Assembly: GCF_001280015.1 (NCBI RefSeq)
Contig: NZ_LGDV01000208.1
Span: forward strand, 1-51,560
Length of the DNA stretch: 51,560 nt
Reading direction: 5' to 3'
Source: Streptomyces sp. MMG1121
GTDB lineage: Bacteria > Actinomycetota > Actinomycetes > Streptomycetales > Streptomycetaceae
The position numbers and the translations under genes were made by a program. Shown in pieces: positions 15,503-23,382 of the stretch. Every line of letters begins with the position of its first letter. Within the stretch, counting starts at the first letter, position 1. A model generated the notes under the pieces. That model had not been told where the DNA came from. It did no database searches and saw only the letters and a program-made list of their open reading frames with translations.

Positions 15503-16807
15503 GTGCCTGTTAAGCCTTCAGCCCAAACCGTGCTCGCCGATTGGTTTCGCGAACACTCCACCCCCCTGGCCACCCTTGATCCGCAGCAGCCCCTCGACGA
15601 CCTCGAAGGGCTCCGGGAGATCATCGGCGATGCCCGCGTTGTCGCGATCGGCGAGGGCGCCCACTTCGTCGAAGAGTTCTCCCGCGCACGCCAGCGGGTG
15701 CTGCGCTTTCTCGCCGAACGCTGCGGATTCACCGTTTTTGCCATGGAGTTCGGCTTCAGCGAAGCCTTTCCGCTCGACCGGTGGCTGCAAGGTGAGGGGG
15801 ACGACGGCGACCTGGCGACAGTGAGCCGGGCCGCCGCCGAGTGGGGCGCCGCGGACCTCATGCACTGGCTGCGCCACCACAACCGCACCAGCAAGCACCC
15901 GTTGCGTTTCGCCGGCATCGACGTCCCCGAGGCCGGCGGGGCGCTACGGCCTGCCCTGGAGCCGGTGGCCGACTACGTGCGCGAGGTGGACCCCGACGCG
16001 CTCCGCCTCGTCGATACGGTCCTGGAGGTGAGTGACCGGTTCCTCAAGGGCTGCGGCTCCGGCGCTGCGGCCGGTCCTGCGTGGGCCGGCCTTCCGGCCG
16101 CCGAGCAGAACGAACTGACCGCCACACTGGCGCGGCTGTTGCTGCGGCTGCGCGCCGCCGAACCGCTCTACGTCTCCCGCAGCAGTCAGAGCCGCTTCGA
16201 CATCGCCCGGCGCCGAGTGGAAGCGGCCTGCCACACCGACTACATGTTCCAGGCGATGAACGCCCTGATGTCCGGGCGGGGCCTGGCAGCGGACCTGTCG
16301 GTACGCGAGATCTACATGGCCGAATCCGTGCGCTGGCACCTGGACCACGCCGGACCGGGGACCCGGATCGTTCTCGCGGCGCACAACAACCACATCCACA
16401 AGACGGCGTTTTCTTTGGAGTTCGCCGGCGGACTCACCACGCTCCCGATGGGCCAGCACCTGCAGCGGATGCTCGGCCAGGACTACCGCACCGTGGCCCT
16501 CGTCCACACCGCCGACCATGTGCCGGAGATGTACCCCGACCACAGTGTCGCGGTCGGCTTCACCCTCTCCGAAGCCCACCTTGAGCCTGCTGAGCCCGGC
16601 AGTGTCGAGGCCGCCCTCACCGACGCCGGACTCGCCGACCGGATCACCTTGACCGACCTGCGCCGCACACCGCGCGACGCCCAGGGAGCACCATTGCTCA
16701 ACGGGATCCGGTTCCAGAGCTCCCATCTGAGTACCCCAGTCCCTGAGGCGTTCGATGCCGTGATCGCCGTCCCGACGGTCACCCGGGACCGCACAGTGCG
16801 CTTCTGA
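15503..16807 (+). CDS. Erythromycin esterase family protein
   Basis: The protein has 434 residues, with start GTG 15503. The family signature is present: VVAIGEGAHFVEEFSRARQR (the GE..H catalytic motif, about 50-56), FAMEFGFSEAF, then ADLMHWLRHHNR and the second histidine cluster RIVLAAHNNHIHKTAF (about 290-306). Members hydrolyse the macrolactone of erythromycin (EreA/EreB) or other esters, and many environmental members have no macrolide activity. The protein is cytosolic by sequence, with no signal peptide. It is monocistronic, with a hairpin terminator at 16824-16855. Macrolide resistance is possible but not shown by the sequence. Confidence 0.85.
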   Translation: MPVKPSAQTVLADWFREHSTPLATLDPQQPLDDLEGLREIIGDARVVAIGEGAHFVEEFSRARQRVLRFLAERCGFTVFAMEFGFSEAFPLDRWLQGEGDDGDLATVSRAAAEWGAADLMHWLRHHNRTSKHPLRFAGIDVPEAGGALRPALEPVADYVREVDPDALRLVDTVLEVSDRFLKGCGSGAAAGPAWAGLPAAEQNELTATLARLLLRLRAAEPLYVSRSSQSRFDIARRRVEAACHTDYMFQAMNALMSGRGLAADLSVREIYMAESVRWHLDHAGPGTRIVLAAHNNHIHKTAFSLEFAGGLTTLPMGQHLQRMLGQDYRTVALVHTADHVPEMYPDHSVAVGFTLSEAHLEPAEPGSVEAALTDAGLADRITLTDLRRTPRDAQGAPLLNGIRFQSSHLSTPVPEAFDAVIAVPTVTRDRTVRF

Positions 16808-16823
16808 CCGGCCTGAACCCGAG

Positions 16824-16855
16824 CAGGCGGGGCCTCCGGACCAAGGCCCCGCCTG
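16824..16855 (+). terminator. Intrinsic terminator after the esterase-family gene
   Basis: A perfect 12-bp GC stem, CAGGCGGGGCCT with AGGCCCCGCCTG, has an 8-base loop and begins 17 bp after the stop codon. A short TCT follows. Confidence 0.8.
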
Positions 16856-16889
16856 TCTACGGCCCAAAGCGGCGGGCTCGGCGCTGCCT

Positions 16890-17010
16890 ATACCGAACGC
16901 GGGATACGCAACTCGCGATGAAGCCAACCGGGCCTACCAAGACCTCGCTGAAGACCTCAACTCCCTTATTACAAAGCGTTCTGCGGACCCCGGTTTTTCA
17001 GCTTGGGTTA
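16890..17010 (+). other. Short coding-like remnant of lower GC content
   Basis: The plus strand reads YATRDEANRAYQDLAEDLNS then LITKRSADPGFSAWV, which has the composition of a real helical C-terminus but no start, and runs into the IS remnant at 17011. The base composition is noticeably less GC-rich than the neighbours. The family is not recognised. Confidence 0.25.
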
Positions 17011-18585
17011 GAAGCCGTATCTCAACCGAACGTGATCCCTTGATTCCTCCTGGTCAGGCATGGTTTCGCTCGGGTTGAGGGAGGCATCGCGACGTCTCGT
17101 GTCCGCTTCATGGTCGAGGGGTGCGCGGTGGCGTCGGTGCTGGGAGTGGCGACCCGGCTCACTTGTCGGAGTTGGGAGCGTGGGGGCAGGCTGGTGCACG
17201 GGAGCGGGATCTGTACCCGTGGGTAGCCGGAGGGTGAAAGCGGCGCCAGGGCCGTTGGGGGCTTCCCCGGACTGGGTGGCGGTGACGCTGAGGGTGCCGC
17301 CGTGGGCTGTGGCGATGTCTTTGGCGATGGACAAACCGAGCCCGGCTCCGGCGGATTGGCCCGCTTGGCGGCCGCGGGCGCTTTGGAGGCGGACGAAGCG
17401 GTCGAAAGCTCGTGTCCGGTCTTCGGGTGGGATGCCCGGGCCGTCGTCGGCGACCACGAGGGCGGCGGTGGCCGGGTCTTCAGTTTTGACGGTGACTGTG
17501 ACGTGTTGGCGGGCGTAGCGGTCCGCGTTGTCCAGGAGGTTGCGGATCAGCCGGGTGAGCTGGTCCGGATCGCCGAGGAGTGGGACCGGGTCCGGGGCGT
17601 GCAGATCGACTGGGATGTGGGCGGGCGTGGCGTCGATCGCCGCCGCGGCGAGGGCGGCGAGGTCGAGGGGTTCCAGGCGGGTGAGGAGGGTGTCGTCGTC
17701 GGCGCGGGCCAGCAGCAGGAGTTGGTCGACCAGGCGTTGCAGCCGTGTGGTCTCAGCGACGGCGCGCTGGGCGAGTTCGGGCCAGGGCGCATGGTCGGGG
17801 TGGGCGAGGCCGACCTCCAAGGACGTGCGGACGGCGGTGAGAGGGGTACGCAGCTCATGGGAAGCGTCGGCGACGAACCGGCGCTGGCGTCCTGCGGAGG
17901 CCTCCAGCCGGGCCAGCATAGTGTTGAGGGTGCGGGCGAGGCGCCCGATCTCGTCGTCGCTGGCGGGTTCGGGGATGCGGCGGTGGAGGTCGCTCGCGGT
18001 GATCTCGGCGGCTTCCGCGCGGATACGTTCGACCGGGCGCAGGGTGCGTCCGATCAGCAGCCAGGACACGCCCACCGCGCCGACCAGGCCCAGCGGGAGG
18101 ACGTAGAGCAGATGGCCCTGGATGTCGCTGGTCAGCAGGGAGAGCAGCTCGGTGGAGCCGCCGACGTAGATCACGATGGGTGTGTGTCCGGAGACGTGGC
18201 GCTGGGCGATGACGCGTTCGTCGGCCTGCTCGGCGGCCGCGGTGCGCTGCGGGGTGGTGCTGCCGGTGGGCAGCGTGTAGCGGGCGGATTGGCCGGCGAC
18301 GTTCGCGGTGGAGGCGACGACGGTGCCGGAGCCGTCGACCACCTGGGCCCAGGCCCCGAGTCCGCCGGGCGCGGGGGCAAGCGGCCGGGGCCAGGTTCCG
18401 TCCGTGCTGGAGCGGGAGACGCTGTCGGCGTAGGCGTTGAGTGTGGTGGTGACGTTGCTGCGGACGGCGTGGACGACGCTGAAGACCAGCACCGCGGTGG
18501 CCAGGGCCACGGTGACGGTGATGGCGAGGGTGGCCAGGGCGGTCAGTCGCAGGCGCAGGGAGCGGCTAGGGGCGGTGCGGGTCAA
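17008..18585 (-). CDS. Sensor histidine kinase (OmpR-partner) with IS-derived C-terminus
   Basis: The protein has about 525 residues using TTG 18583-18585, which overlaps the end of the response regulator gene. Order: TM1 (ALATLAITVTVALATAVLVF), extracytoplasmic sensor of about 120 residues, TM2 (LLYVLPLGLVGAVGVSWLLI), HAMP (LRPVERIRAEAAEITASDLH), HisKA with His in FVADASHELRTPLTAVR, then the ATPase N-box (LIRNLLDNADRYA), G1 (VVADDGPGIPPEDR) and G2 (GAGLGLSIAKDIA). The ATPase domain is complete. After about 17145 the last 40-odd residues and the TAA stop are encoded by an IS end and its TTA flank, so the native C-terminus has been replaced. It pairs with the regulator at 18566-19243. Confidence 0.88.
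   Translation of the reverse strand: MTRTAPSRSLRLRLTALATLAITVTVALATAVLVFSVVHAVRSNVTTTLNAYADSVSRSSTDGTWPRPLAPAPGGLGAWAQVVDGSGTVVASTANVAGQSARYTLPTGSTTPQRTAAAEQADERVIAQRHVSGHTPIVIYVGGSTELLSLLTSDIQGHLLYVLPLGLVGAVGVSWLLIGRTLRPVERIRAEAAEITASDLHRRIPEPASDDEIGRLARTLNTMLARLEASAGRQRRFVADASHELRTPLTAVRTSLEVGLAHPDHAPWPELAQRAVAETTRLQRLVDQLLLLARADDDTLLTRLEPLDLAALAAAAIDATPAHIPVDLHAPDPVPLLGDPDQLTRLIRNLLDNADRYARQHVTVTVKTEDPATAALVVADDGPGIPPEDRTRAFDRFVRLQSARGRQAGQSAGAGLGLSIAKDIATAHGGTLSVTATQSGEAPNGPGAAFTLRLPTGTDPAPVHQPAPTLPTPTSEPGRHSQHRRHRAPLDHEADTRRRDASLNPSETMPDQEESRDHVRLRYGF
17011..17145 (+). mobile_element. 135-bp end fragment of an IS5-type element
   Basis: It begins GAAGCCGTATCTCAACCGAA after TTA (17008-17010). 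It is the near-identical inverted copy of 30503-30637, the right end of the complete element at 28973-30637. It contains the first 11 or so codons of the same passenger gene (ATG at 17110-17112) and then breaks off inside the kinase gene. It is either a deletion remnant or the other end of a larger rearrangement. Confidence 0.85.
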
Positions 18586-19243
18586 TGCGGTACCCCGATC
18601 CTCGGACCGTCTCGATGATGCGGTGAGTGAAAGGCTGGTCGACCTTCCGGCGCAGGTGGTGGATACGGACCTCGACGACGGCGGGGTCGGTCTCCGCGAC
18701 CGTGTCCCAGCAGTGTTCCAGCAATTCGGCCTTGGGCACCGCGCGCCCGTGCGCGCGCAGCAGATACTCCAGCACGGAGAGTTCACCCGGCGTGAGGGCG
18801 ATGACTCGACCGGCCCGCCGGACCGTGCGGGTGGCCGGATCCAGGGTCAGATCGCCGGCCGTGAGCAGAGCGGGGCGCGGTGCGGCGGCGCGCCGCAGCA
18901 GAGAGCGGATGTGGGCCAGCAGGACCGGATAGGCGAAGGGCTTGGTGAGGTAGTCGTCCGCGCCCAGATCCAGGCCTTCCGCCTGGTCGAGGTCAGCGTC
19001 CATGGCGGTGAGCATGAGGATGGGCGTCCAGTTCCCGGCTTCCCGCAGTCGAGAGCAGATCTGGTAGCCGTCGAGGCCGGGGAGCATGACGTCGAGGATG
19101 ATCAGGTCGAAGCCGTGCTCGGTGGCTTGCCAGAGGCCTTCGTTGCCGTCGGGGGCCAGTACGACGGCGTAGCCCTCGGCACGCAGCCCCCAGGTCAAGG
19201 AGGCGCCGAGAGCGTCGTCGTCTTCGATCACGAGGATGCGCAT
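18566..19243 (-). CDS. OmpR/PhoB-family response regulator
   Basis: The protein has 225 residues. The receiver domain carries the acidic pair in VIEDDD, the phospho-accepting Asp in DLIILDVMLPGLDG (about 51), Thr in MLTAMD and Lys in LTKPFAY. The C-terminal winged helix is DLTLDPATRTVRRAGRVIAL, ELSVLEYLL, VVEVRIHHLRRKVD and IIETVRGSGYRI. Upstream it overlaps the small exported-protein gene by 16 bp, and downstream it overlaps the kinase gene, so the three are translationally coupled. It probably controls this operon and perhaps the MMPL exporter behind it. Confidence 0.93.
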   Translation of the reverse strand: MRILVIEDDDALGASLTWGLRAEGYAVVLAPDGNEGLWQATEHGFDLIILDVMLPGLDGYQICSRLREAGNWTPILMLTAMDADLDQAEGLDLGADDYLTKPFAYPVLLAHIRSLLRRAAAPRPALLTAGDLTLDPATRTVRRAGRVIALTPGELSVLEYLLRAHGRAVPKAELLEHCWDTVAETDPAVVEVRIHHLRRKVDQPFTHRIIETVRGSGYRIDPHRP

Positions 19244-19605
19244 GGTTCAAGCCTGAGCGGTGTCCGCGGGGCCTGCGTCCCGGGGCCGCCCGGCAAGGCG
19301 ATCAGCTTGCTGGTTGGGGGGATGGCGAGGTGGAGGGCGAGGCCGGTGTGGTCGGGGCGGGCTGAGGTCAGTCGGGCTGCGGCGGGAAGTCCTGCCACGA
19401 AGGTGGCGGTGAGCGTGTCCAGGCCGGCCAGGGCGTCGGTGAGCCGGAAGGTGACCGCTCCGCTGGGGTGGAGCTTGTGGCGCACGGCGTGAGCGATGCG
19501 CTGCTGCACGGTGCCGGTGACCAGGATGTCGGAGATACCGGCGGTGCTTGCGCCAGCCGCTGCGAGAGCGGCGGCGATTATCACTGGAGTACGACGCAGT
19601 TTCAT
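19228..19605 (-). CDS. Small exported or membrane-anchored protein
   Basis: The protein has 125 residues, with start ATG 19603-19605. The N-terminus MKLRRTPVIIAAALAAAGAS is a signal or anchor sequence. The rest (VTGTVQQRIAHAVRHKLHPS; FRLTDALAGLDTLTATFVAG; HTGLALHLAIP) loosely resembles the repeating beta/helix pattern of DUF2993/LmeA-type lipid-associated proteins but is shorter. It is the first gene of an operon with the response regulator and kinase, so it may modulate sensing. Confidence 0.55.
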   Translation of the reverse strand: MKLRRTPVIIAAALAAAGASTAGISDILVTGTVQQRIAHAVRHKLHPSGAVTFRLTDALAGLDTLTATFVAGLPAAARLTSARPDHTGLALHLAIPPTSKLIALPGGPGTQAPRTPLRLEPCASS

Positions 19606-19650
19606 GCTCGGGGCCTTCGGTCCGGGAGCGGCAGGCCGCAAGGCACGGCC

Positions 19651-19687
19651 CCCGGGCACTGGTGCCGCGTCGCGACAGTGCCCGGGG
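19651..19687. terminator. Hairpin upstream of the two-component operon
   Basis: CCCGGGCACT and AGTGCCCGGG pair around a 16-base loop in the gap between the MMPL gene and the small exported-protein gene. It may terminate MMPL transcription or lie in the 5' leader of the operon. Confidence 0.5.
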
Positions 19688-19726
19688 TGCCTCTCGCGGC
19701 ATGAGGTCGGTGAGCTGCTGGGAGCG

Positions 19727-19769
19727 GCGGACCCCGGCGTCGGATCACAGGAGAGTGCCGGGGGTCCGC
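19727..19769 (-). terminator. Probable terminator of the MMPL gene
   Basis: Arms GCGGACCCCGGC (19727-19738) and GCCGGGGGTCCGC (19757-19769) pair with one bulge, starting about 20 bp beyond the MMPL stop. Together with the hairpin at 19651 it separates the exporter gene from the two-component operon. Confidence 0.6.
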
Positions 19770-19790
19770 GGTTCATTAGGACGCGTGCGC

Positions 19791-21968
19791 TCAGGCGCGC
19801 AGCGGCGGCACAGTCGCGGCGCGGTCGAGGAGGCCGTCGTCGTGGTCGTCCAGGTCCGTATGGTCGACGGAAGCCGCGGGCTTGATCCGCAGGGCCTTCG
19901 CGGCCCAGGCGGGCAGGTACCAGTTGGCCCTGCCGAACAGCACCACCAGGGCGGGGGTGAGCAGGGTGCGCACCACCACGGCGTCGATGAGGACACCTGC
20001 GGCCATGCCGGTGGCCATCATCTTGATGGTCACGTCGGGAGCGGAGGACAGCGAGAGCAGCGCCAGGAAGAGAATCAGCGCCGCGCTGGTGACCAGCCGT
20101 CCGGTGCGGGAAATGCCTTCGACCACGGCCCCGTCGGTGTCCCCGGTGCGGTCGAAGGCCTCGCGGACTCGGGCCAGGATGAACACCTCGTAGTCCATCG
20201 AGACGCCGAAGAGGAAGCCGAACAGCAGCATCGGCACCAGGGGGCTGATCGATCCGGTCGCGGGGATGCCCCACAGTGTGTTGGAGCCGTAGCCCAGTTG
20301 CCAGACCAGCACCAGCGCGCCATAGGCGGCGCCGACGGAGAGCACGTTGAGAGCGACGGCCTTGGCGGGAAGCAGCAGCGAGCGCATGCCACGGGCCAAC
20401 AGGACGAAGGTGACCAGGGCGACGACGCCCAGCAGCACCGGGAGCCACTGGAACATGATGTGCGTGATGTCGGTGTTCTGGACGTCCTCGCCACCGATCA
20501 GGGCGTCGTGCGGGGCAGCGGCACGCAGATCGGACACGACGGATCCGGCGTGAGAGGTGCCGACCTCCGTCTTGGGCAGCCCCATGATCACTGAGTTGTC
20601 GCTGTGCTGCCAGGCGGAGGTGTCCGCGACCAGGACTCCGTGCATCAAGGGCAGGCTCCGCAGAGTCGCGGCCGTGGCGGCGGGGTCCGTACCGGCGGGC
20701 AGATGGACCGGAACCGAGGTGAGGACCCCGGAAGGGAAGCCGTCGTGCTGTAGAGCGACCAGGCCCTGTTGCGCGGGGCCGGCGGGGGAGAGCGATGTGA
20801 CGGCGGGCTGGTTCATGTTGATGGTCAGTCCGAAGGCGCACAGCGCACCGAGGATGGCGGCGCCCGCGACGGCGGCGAGCTTGGGCCGCCTGACGATCGC
20901 CTGCGCGGCGTTCGTCCACATCGTTCCCGGGCCGGTGCTCTTGCGCTTGCGCAGTCGGATCCTGTCCATGCGCGGTCCGGCGCTGGACAGCAGCAGCGGG
21001 ACGACGGTCAGCGCGACCAGGGCGGCGATGGACGGGATGAACAGACCCGACATGCCCACACCTTGGAGGAACGACACCGGCACGACCATGAGGGCGAACA
21101 GGCCCAGGGAGGCGATCAGGGCGCTGAAGGCGACCGAGTGGCCGGCTTTGCGCAGTGAGCGGATCACCGCCATCTTGTTGTCGGCGCCCGCGTCGCGTTC
21201 CTCGCGCCAGCGGTTGACCAGCAGCAGGGCGTAGTCGACGGAGAGGCCAAGGCCCAGCAGGGCGACGATGAACTGGACGGAGGGGTTGATCGCGATGCTG
21301 GTGACGTAGGTCAGGCCCCAGATGGCAAGTTGCATGGTCAGCACCGAGATGATCGCCGAGATGAGCGGCAGGACGGCCAGCGCGGATCCGAAGACCCAGG
21401 CCAGAACGATGAGCGCGAGGCCGATGCCCACGAGGATCTCACTCAGTACGCTGCCGCCGGAGGCACCGCCGCCGGAGCTGAGTTGCTCGACACCGGTCAC
21501 CTGAACGGTGGCCCCAGGCACGGCGTGGGTGATCGCAGAGCCCATGGCGTCCGTCACCTGCTGCGGCACCGGATCGCCCATATGCGGGGGGTAGACCATC
21601 ACCAGGGTGGAGGTCCCGCCCGTGCCGACCAGAGAGCGGTCCCCGGTGTTGGCGTAGGACAGGTCGCGCACCTGCGGCACCGACGCGGCTACCCTGTCCG
21701 CGGCTGCCAGGCCGGCCTTCACCCTCGGGCTGTCCACGGTGGTGCCCTGCGGCAGGCCGACCACCAGCACGCTGGGCCGGGCGGCGACCCCGCCGTACTC
21801 CTTCTGCAGGGCCTGGTTCGCGTTATAGCTGGCGGCGCTGATCGTGGTGCCGCTCTTGAGACGGCCGGACACGTGCGGCGCCATGAGCACCCCGACGACG
21901 GTGACGGCGACCCAGGCCACGGCCACCCAGATCCGATGCCGCATCACGAATGCGGCGAAGCGTTGCAT
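19791..21968 (-). CDS. MMPL/RND-type membrane exporter
   Basis: The protein has 725 residues from ATG 21966-21968, chosen because GGAGG lies 9 bp upstream and MQRFAAFVMRHRIWVAVAWV is the usual MMPL N-terminus; an upstream start would add 18 residues. It has two repeats of six TM helices: TM1 (VAVAWVAVTVVGVL), a periplasmic loop with ANQALQKEYGGVA, a TM2-6 block (ILVGIGLALIVLAWVFGSAL; FIVALLGLGLSVDYALLLVN with the GLSVDYAL signature), then the second half (LPVLLGVVALVTFVLLARGM; GFLFGVSMDYEVFILARVRE). Actinobacterial MMPL proteins export lipids, polyketides or drugs by proton-motive force. It is encoded behind a two-component system and divergent from the binding-protein gene at 22250. The substrate is unknown. 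Confidence 0.9.
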   Translation of the reverse strand: MQRFAAFVMRHRIWVAVAWVAVTVVGVLMAPHVSGRLKSGTTISAASYNANQALQKEYGGVAARPSVLVVGLPQGTTVDSPRVKAGLAAADRVAASVPQVRDLSYANTGDRSLVGTGGTSTLVMVYPPHMGDPVPQQVTDAMGSAITHAVPGATVQVTGVEQLSSGGGASGGSVLSEILVGIGLALIVLAWVFGSALAVLPLISAIISVLTMQLAIWGLTYVTSIAINPSVQFIVALLGLGLSVDYALLLVNRWREERDAGADNKMAVIRSLRKAGHSVAFSALIASLGLFALMVVPVSFLQGVGMSGLFIPSIAALVALTVVPLLLSSAGPRMDRIRLRKRKSTGPGTMWTNAAQAIVRRPKLAAVAGAAILGALCAFGLTINMNQPAVTSLSPAGPAQQGLVALQHDGFPSGVLTSVPVHLPAGTDPAATAATLRSLPLMHGVLVADTSAWQHSDNSVIMGLPKTEVGTSHAGSVVSDLRAAAPHDALIGGEDVQNTDITHIMFQWLPVLLGVVALVTFVLLARGMRSLLLPAKAVALNVLSVGAAYGALVLVWQLGYGSNTLWGIPATGSISPLVPMLLFGFLFGVSMDYEVFILARVREAFDRTGDTDGAVVEGISRTGRLVTSAALILFLALLSLSSAPDVTIKMMATGMAAGVLIDAVVVRTLLTPALVVLFGRANWYLPAWAAKALRIKPAASVDHTDLDDHDDGLLDRAATVPPLRA

Positions 21969-22160
21969 GACTGGATACCTCCACGAGCGGGTGCGGCCCG
22001 CAGTCGCGGACCTTTCACGCATGGCGAAGGTAGGAAGCCGAACCTTTCGATTCGCTTAACAGGCTGCCCTCGCGCAAGCGCCTCATTTCCGGCAGGTTGG
22101 AGTGCGGTGACGGACAGGTTTCGCTGGGCTTGACACTCCGGAACCACAGTGCTGAGATCC

Positions 22161-22231
22161 TGCCATAGCAAACAGCATTTGCTGGCGTTTCACATTTTCC
22201 CTGCTCACGCCAATGCTATAGCAAATAGCAT
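22161..22231. promoter_or_regulatory. Two GntR-type operator sites upstream of the binding-protein gene
   Basis: Site 1 is TGCCATAGCAAACAGCAT (22161-22178) and site 2 is TGCTATAGCAAATAGCAT (22214-22231), the latter within a perfect dyad ATGCTAT-N5-ATAGCAT. Their starts are 53 bp apart. Matching sites lie at 26250-26267 and 27094-27111, in front of the regulator gene and the AtuA-like gene. Site 2 ends 18 bp before the binding-protein start and would block transcription or translation when occupied. Confidence 0.8.
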
Positions 22232-22249
22232 ACGAGAGAGGTCGTTGCC

Positions 22250-23377
22250 ATGCAATTCATCTCCCGCTCCGCCCTCCGGATGGCGCTCGCCGTGCTCACC
22301 GCGGGTGCGGCCCTCGCGGGCTGTTCTTCCGGTGGAGCCACCGGCTCCACCGCCGCCTCGTCCGCGCCGCCGGCCTCCCAGGCGGCGGTCACCGACCTGG
22401 TGACCGGCTCCCGCAAGGAGTCCGGGCTGATCGTCTACGGCAACACGCCCGCCGCGGTCATGAAGCCTCTGCTGGACGCGTTCACCAAGGCCTATCCATG
22501 GATCAAGCCTGCGTACTCGCAGCTGTCGGACAACCAGGTGTTCAGCAAGTACCAGTCCGAGCACGCCCAAAGCGCCCGCAGCGCCGACCTGTTGATCTCC
22601 GACTCGATACCCCAGGTTCTGCAGGGAGAGCACAACGGCCTGTTCGCCAACGTCATTCCGCAGGGTCTGCACAAGTTCCCCGCGTTCACCAACCAGGGCC
22701 GCGGCGTCTACGTCATGTCGCCCGACCCGGTGCTGGTGACCTGGAACACCAAGCTGGTCCACGGAGCGAAAGTCCCCACCAGCTACGCCTCGCTGACCGC
22801 GCACGTGAAAGCGGATCCGTCGCACAACCCGCTGGTCAGCTACTCACCCGACAATCCGCTCGGGTACGAGGCGGTCTACGGCCTGATCCACATCCTGGGC
22901 GCCGACACTGTCTACCAGCAGCTCGACACCCTCGGCCCGCACACCAAGACCTTCGACGAGGGCCTGGACGGCCTGCAGCACCTGGTCCAGGGCGGCGCCA
23001 CGACCGGCTGGCTGTCCAGCGGCATCGCCCAGGCCGTCGTCCCCCAGTACAAGGGCCTCCTGAAGTACGGGTACATGAGCGATGCCACCCCGCTGACCCC
23101 GCGCCTGATCAGCCAGACCTCCGGCGCCGCCTCGCCCGCCTCCGCTCAGCTGTTCCTCGACTTCGTCTTCAGCGAGAAGGGCCAGCAGGTCATGTGCGCC
23201 GCCGGGATGGAGGCGTCGATGAACGGCTTCGAGCCCGCCACCGGCTGCACCGCGGACCTCGCGGAACTGGCCAAGCACGTCCCCGCCGCGAAGACCTACC
23301 TTGTCCCGGTGTCACAGGACGTGATCGATGAGCAGAAGACGATCACCGACCACTGGAACAAGGCCCTCGGCCGCTGA
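22250..23377 (+). CDS. ABC transporter extracellular solute-binding lipoprotein
   Basis: The protein has 375 residues. The signal peptide MQFISRSALRMALAVLTAGA ends in the lipobox LAGC, so the mature protein is anchored by the Cys. The mature part shows the class of binding proteins that includes Fe(III) (AfuA/FbpA), thiamine and aminoethylphosphonate binders: GLIVYGNTPAAVMKPLLDAF near the start, ADLLISDSIPQVL, YVMSPDPVLVTWNTKLV, DNPLGYEAVYGLIHI, and the hinge region near QLFLDFVFSEKGQQVM. The ligand cannot be read from sequence. It is the first gene of the transporter operon, under two operator palindromes. Confidence 0.88.
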   Translation: MQFISRSALRMALAVLTAGAALAGCSSGGATGSTAASSAPPASQAAVTDLVTGSRKESGLIVYGNTPAAVMKPLLDAFTKAYPWIKPAYSQLSDNQVFSKYQSEHAQSARSADLLISDSIPQVLQGEHNGLFANVIPQGLHKFPAFTNQGRGVYVMSPDPVLVTWNTKLVHGAKVPTSYASLTAHVKADPSHNPLVSYSPDNPLGYEAVYGLIHILGADTVYQQLDTLGPHTKTFDEGLDGLQHLVQGGATTGWLSSGIAQAVVPQYKGLLKYGYMSDATPLTPRLISQTSGAASPASAQLFLDFVFSEKGQQVMCAAGMEASMNGFEPATGCTADLAELAKHVPAAKTYLVPVSQDVIDEQKTITDHWNKALGR

Positions 23378-23382
23378 GCGCC

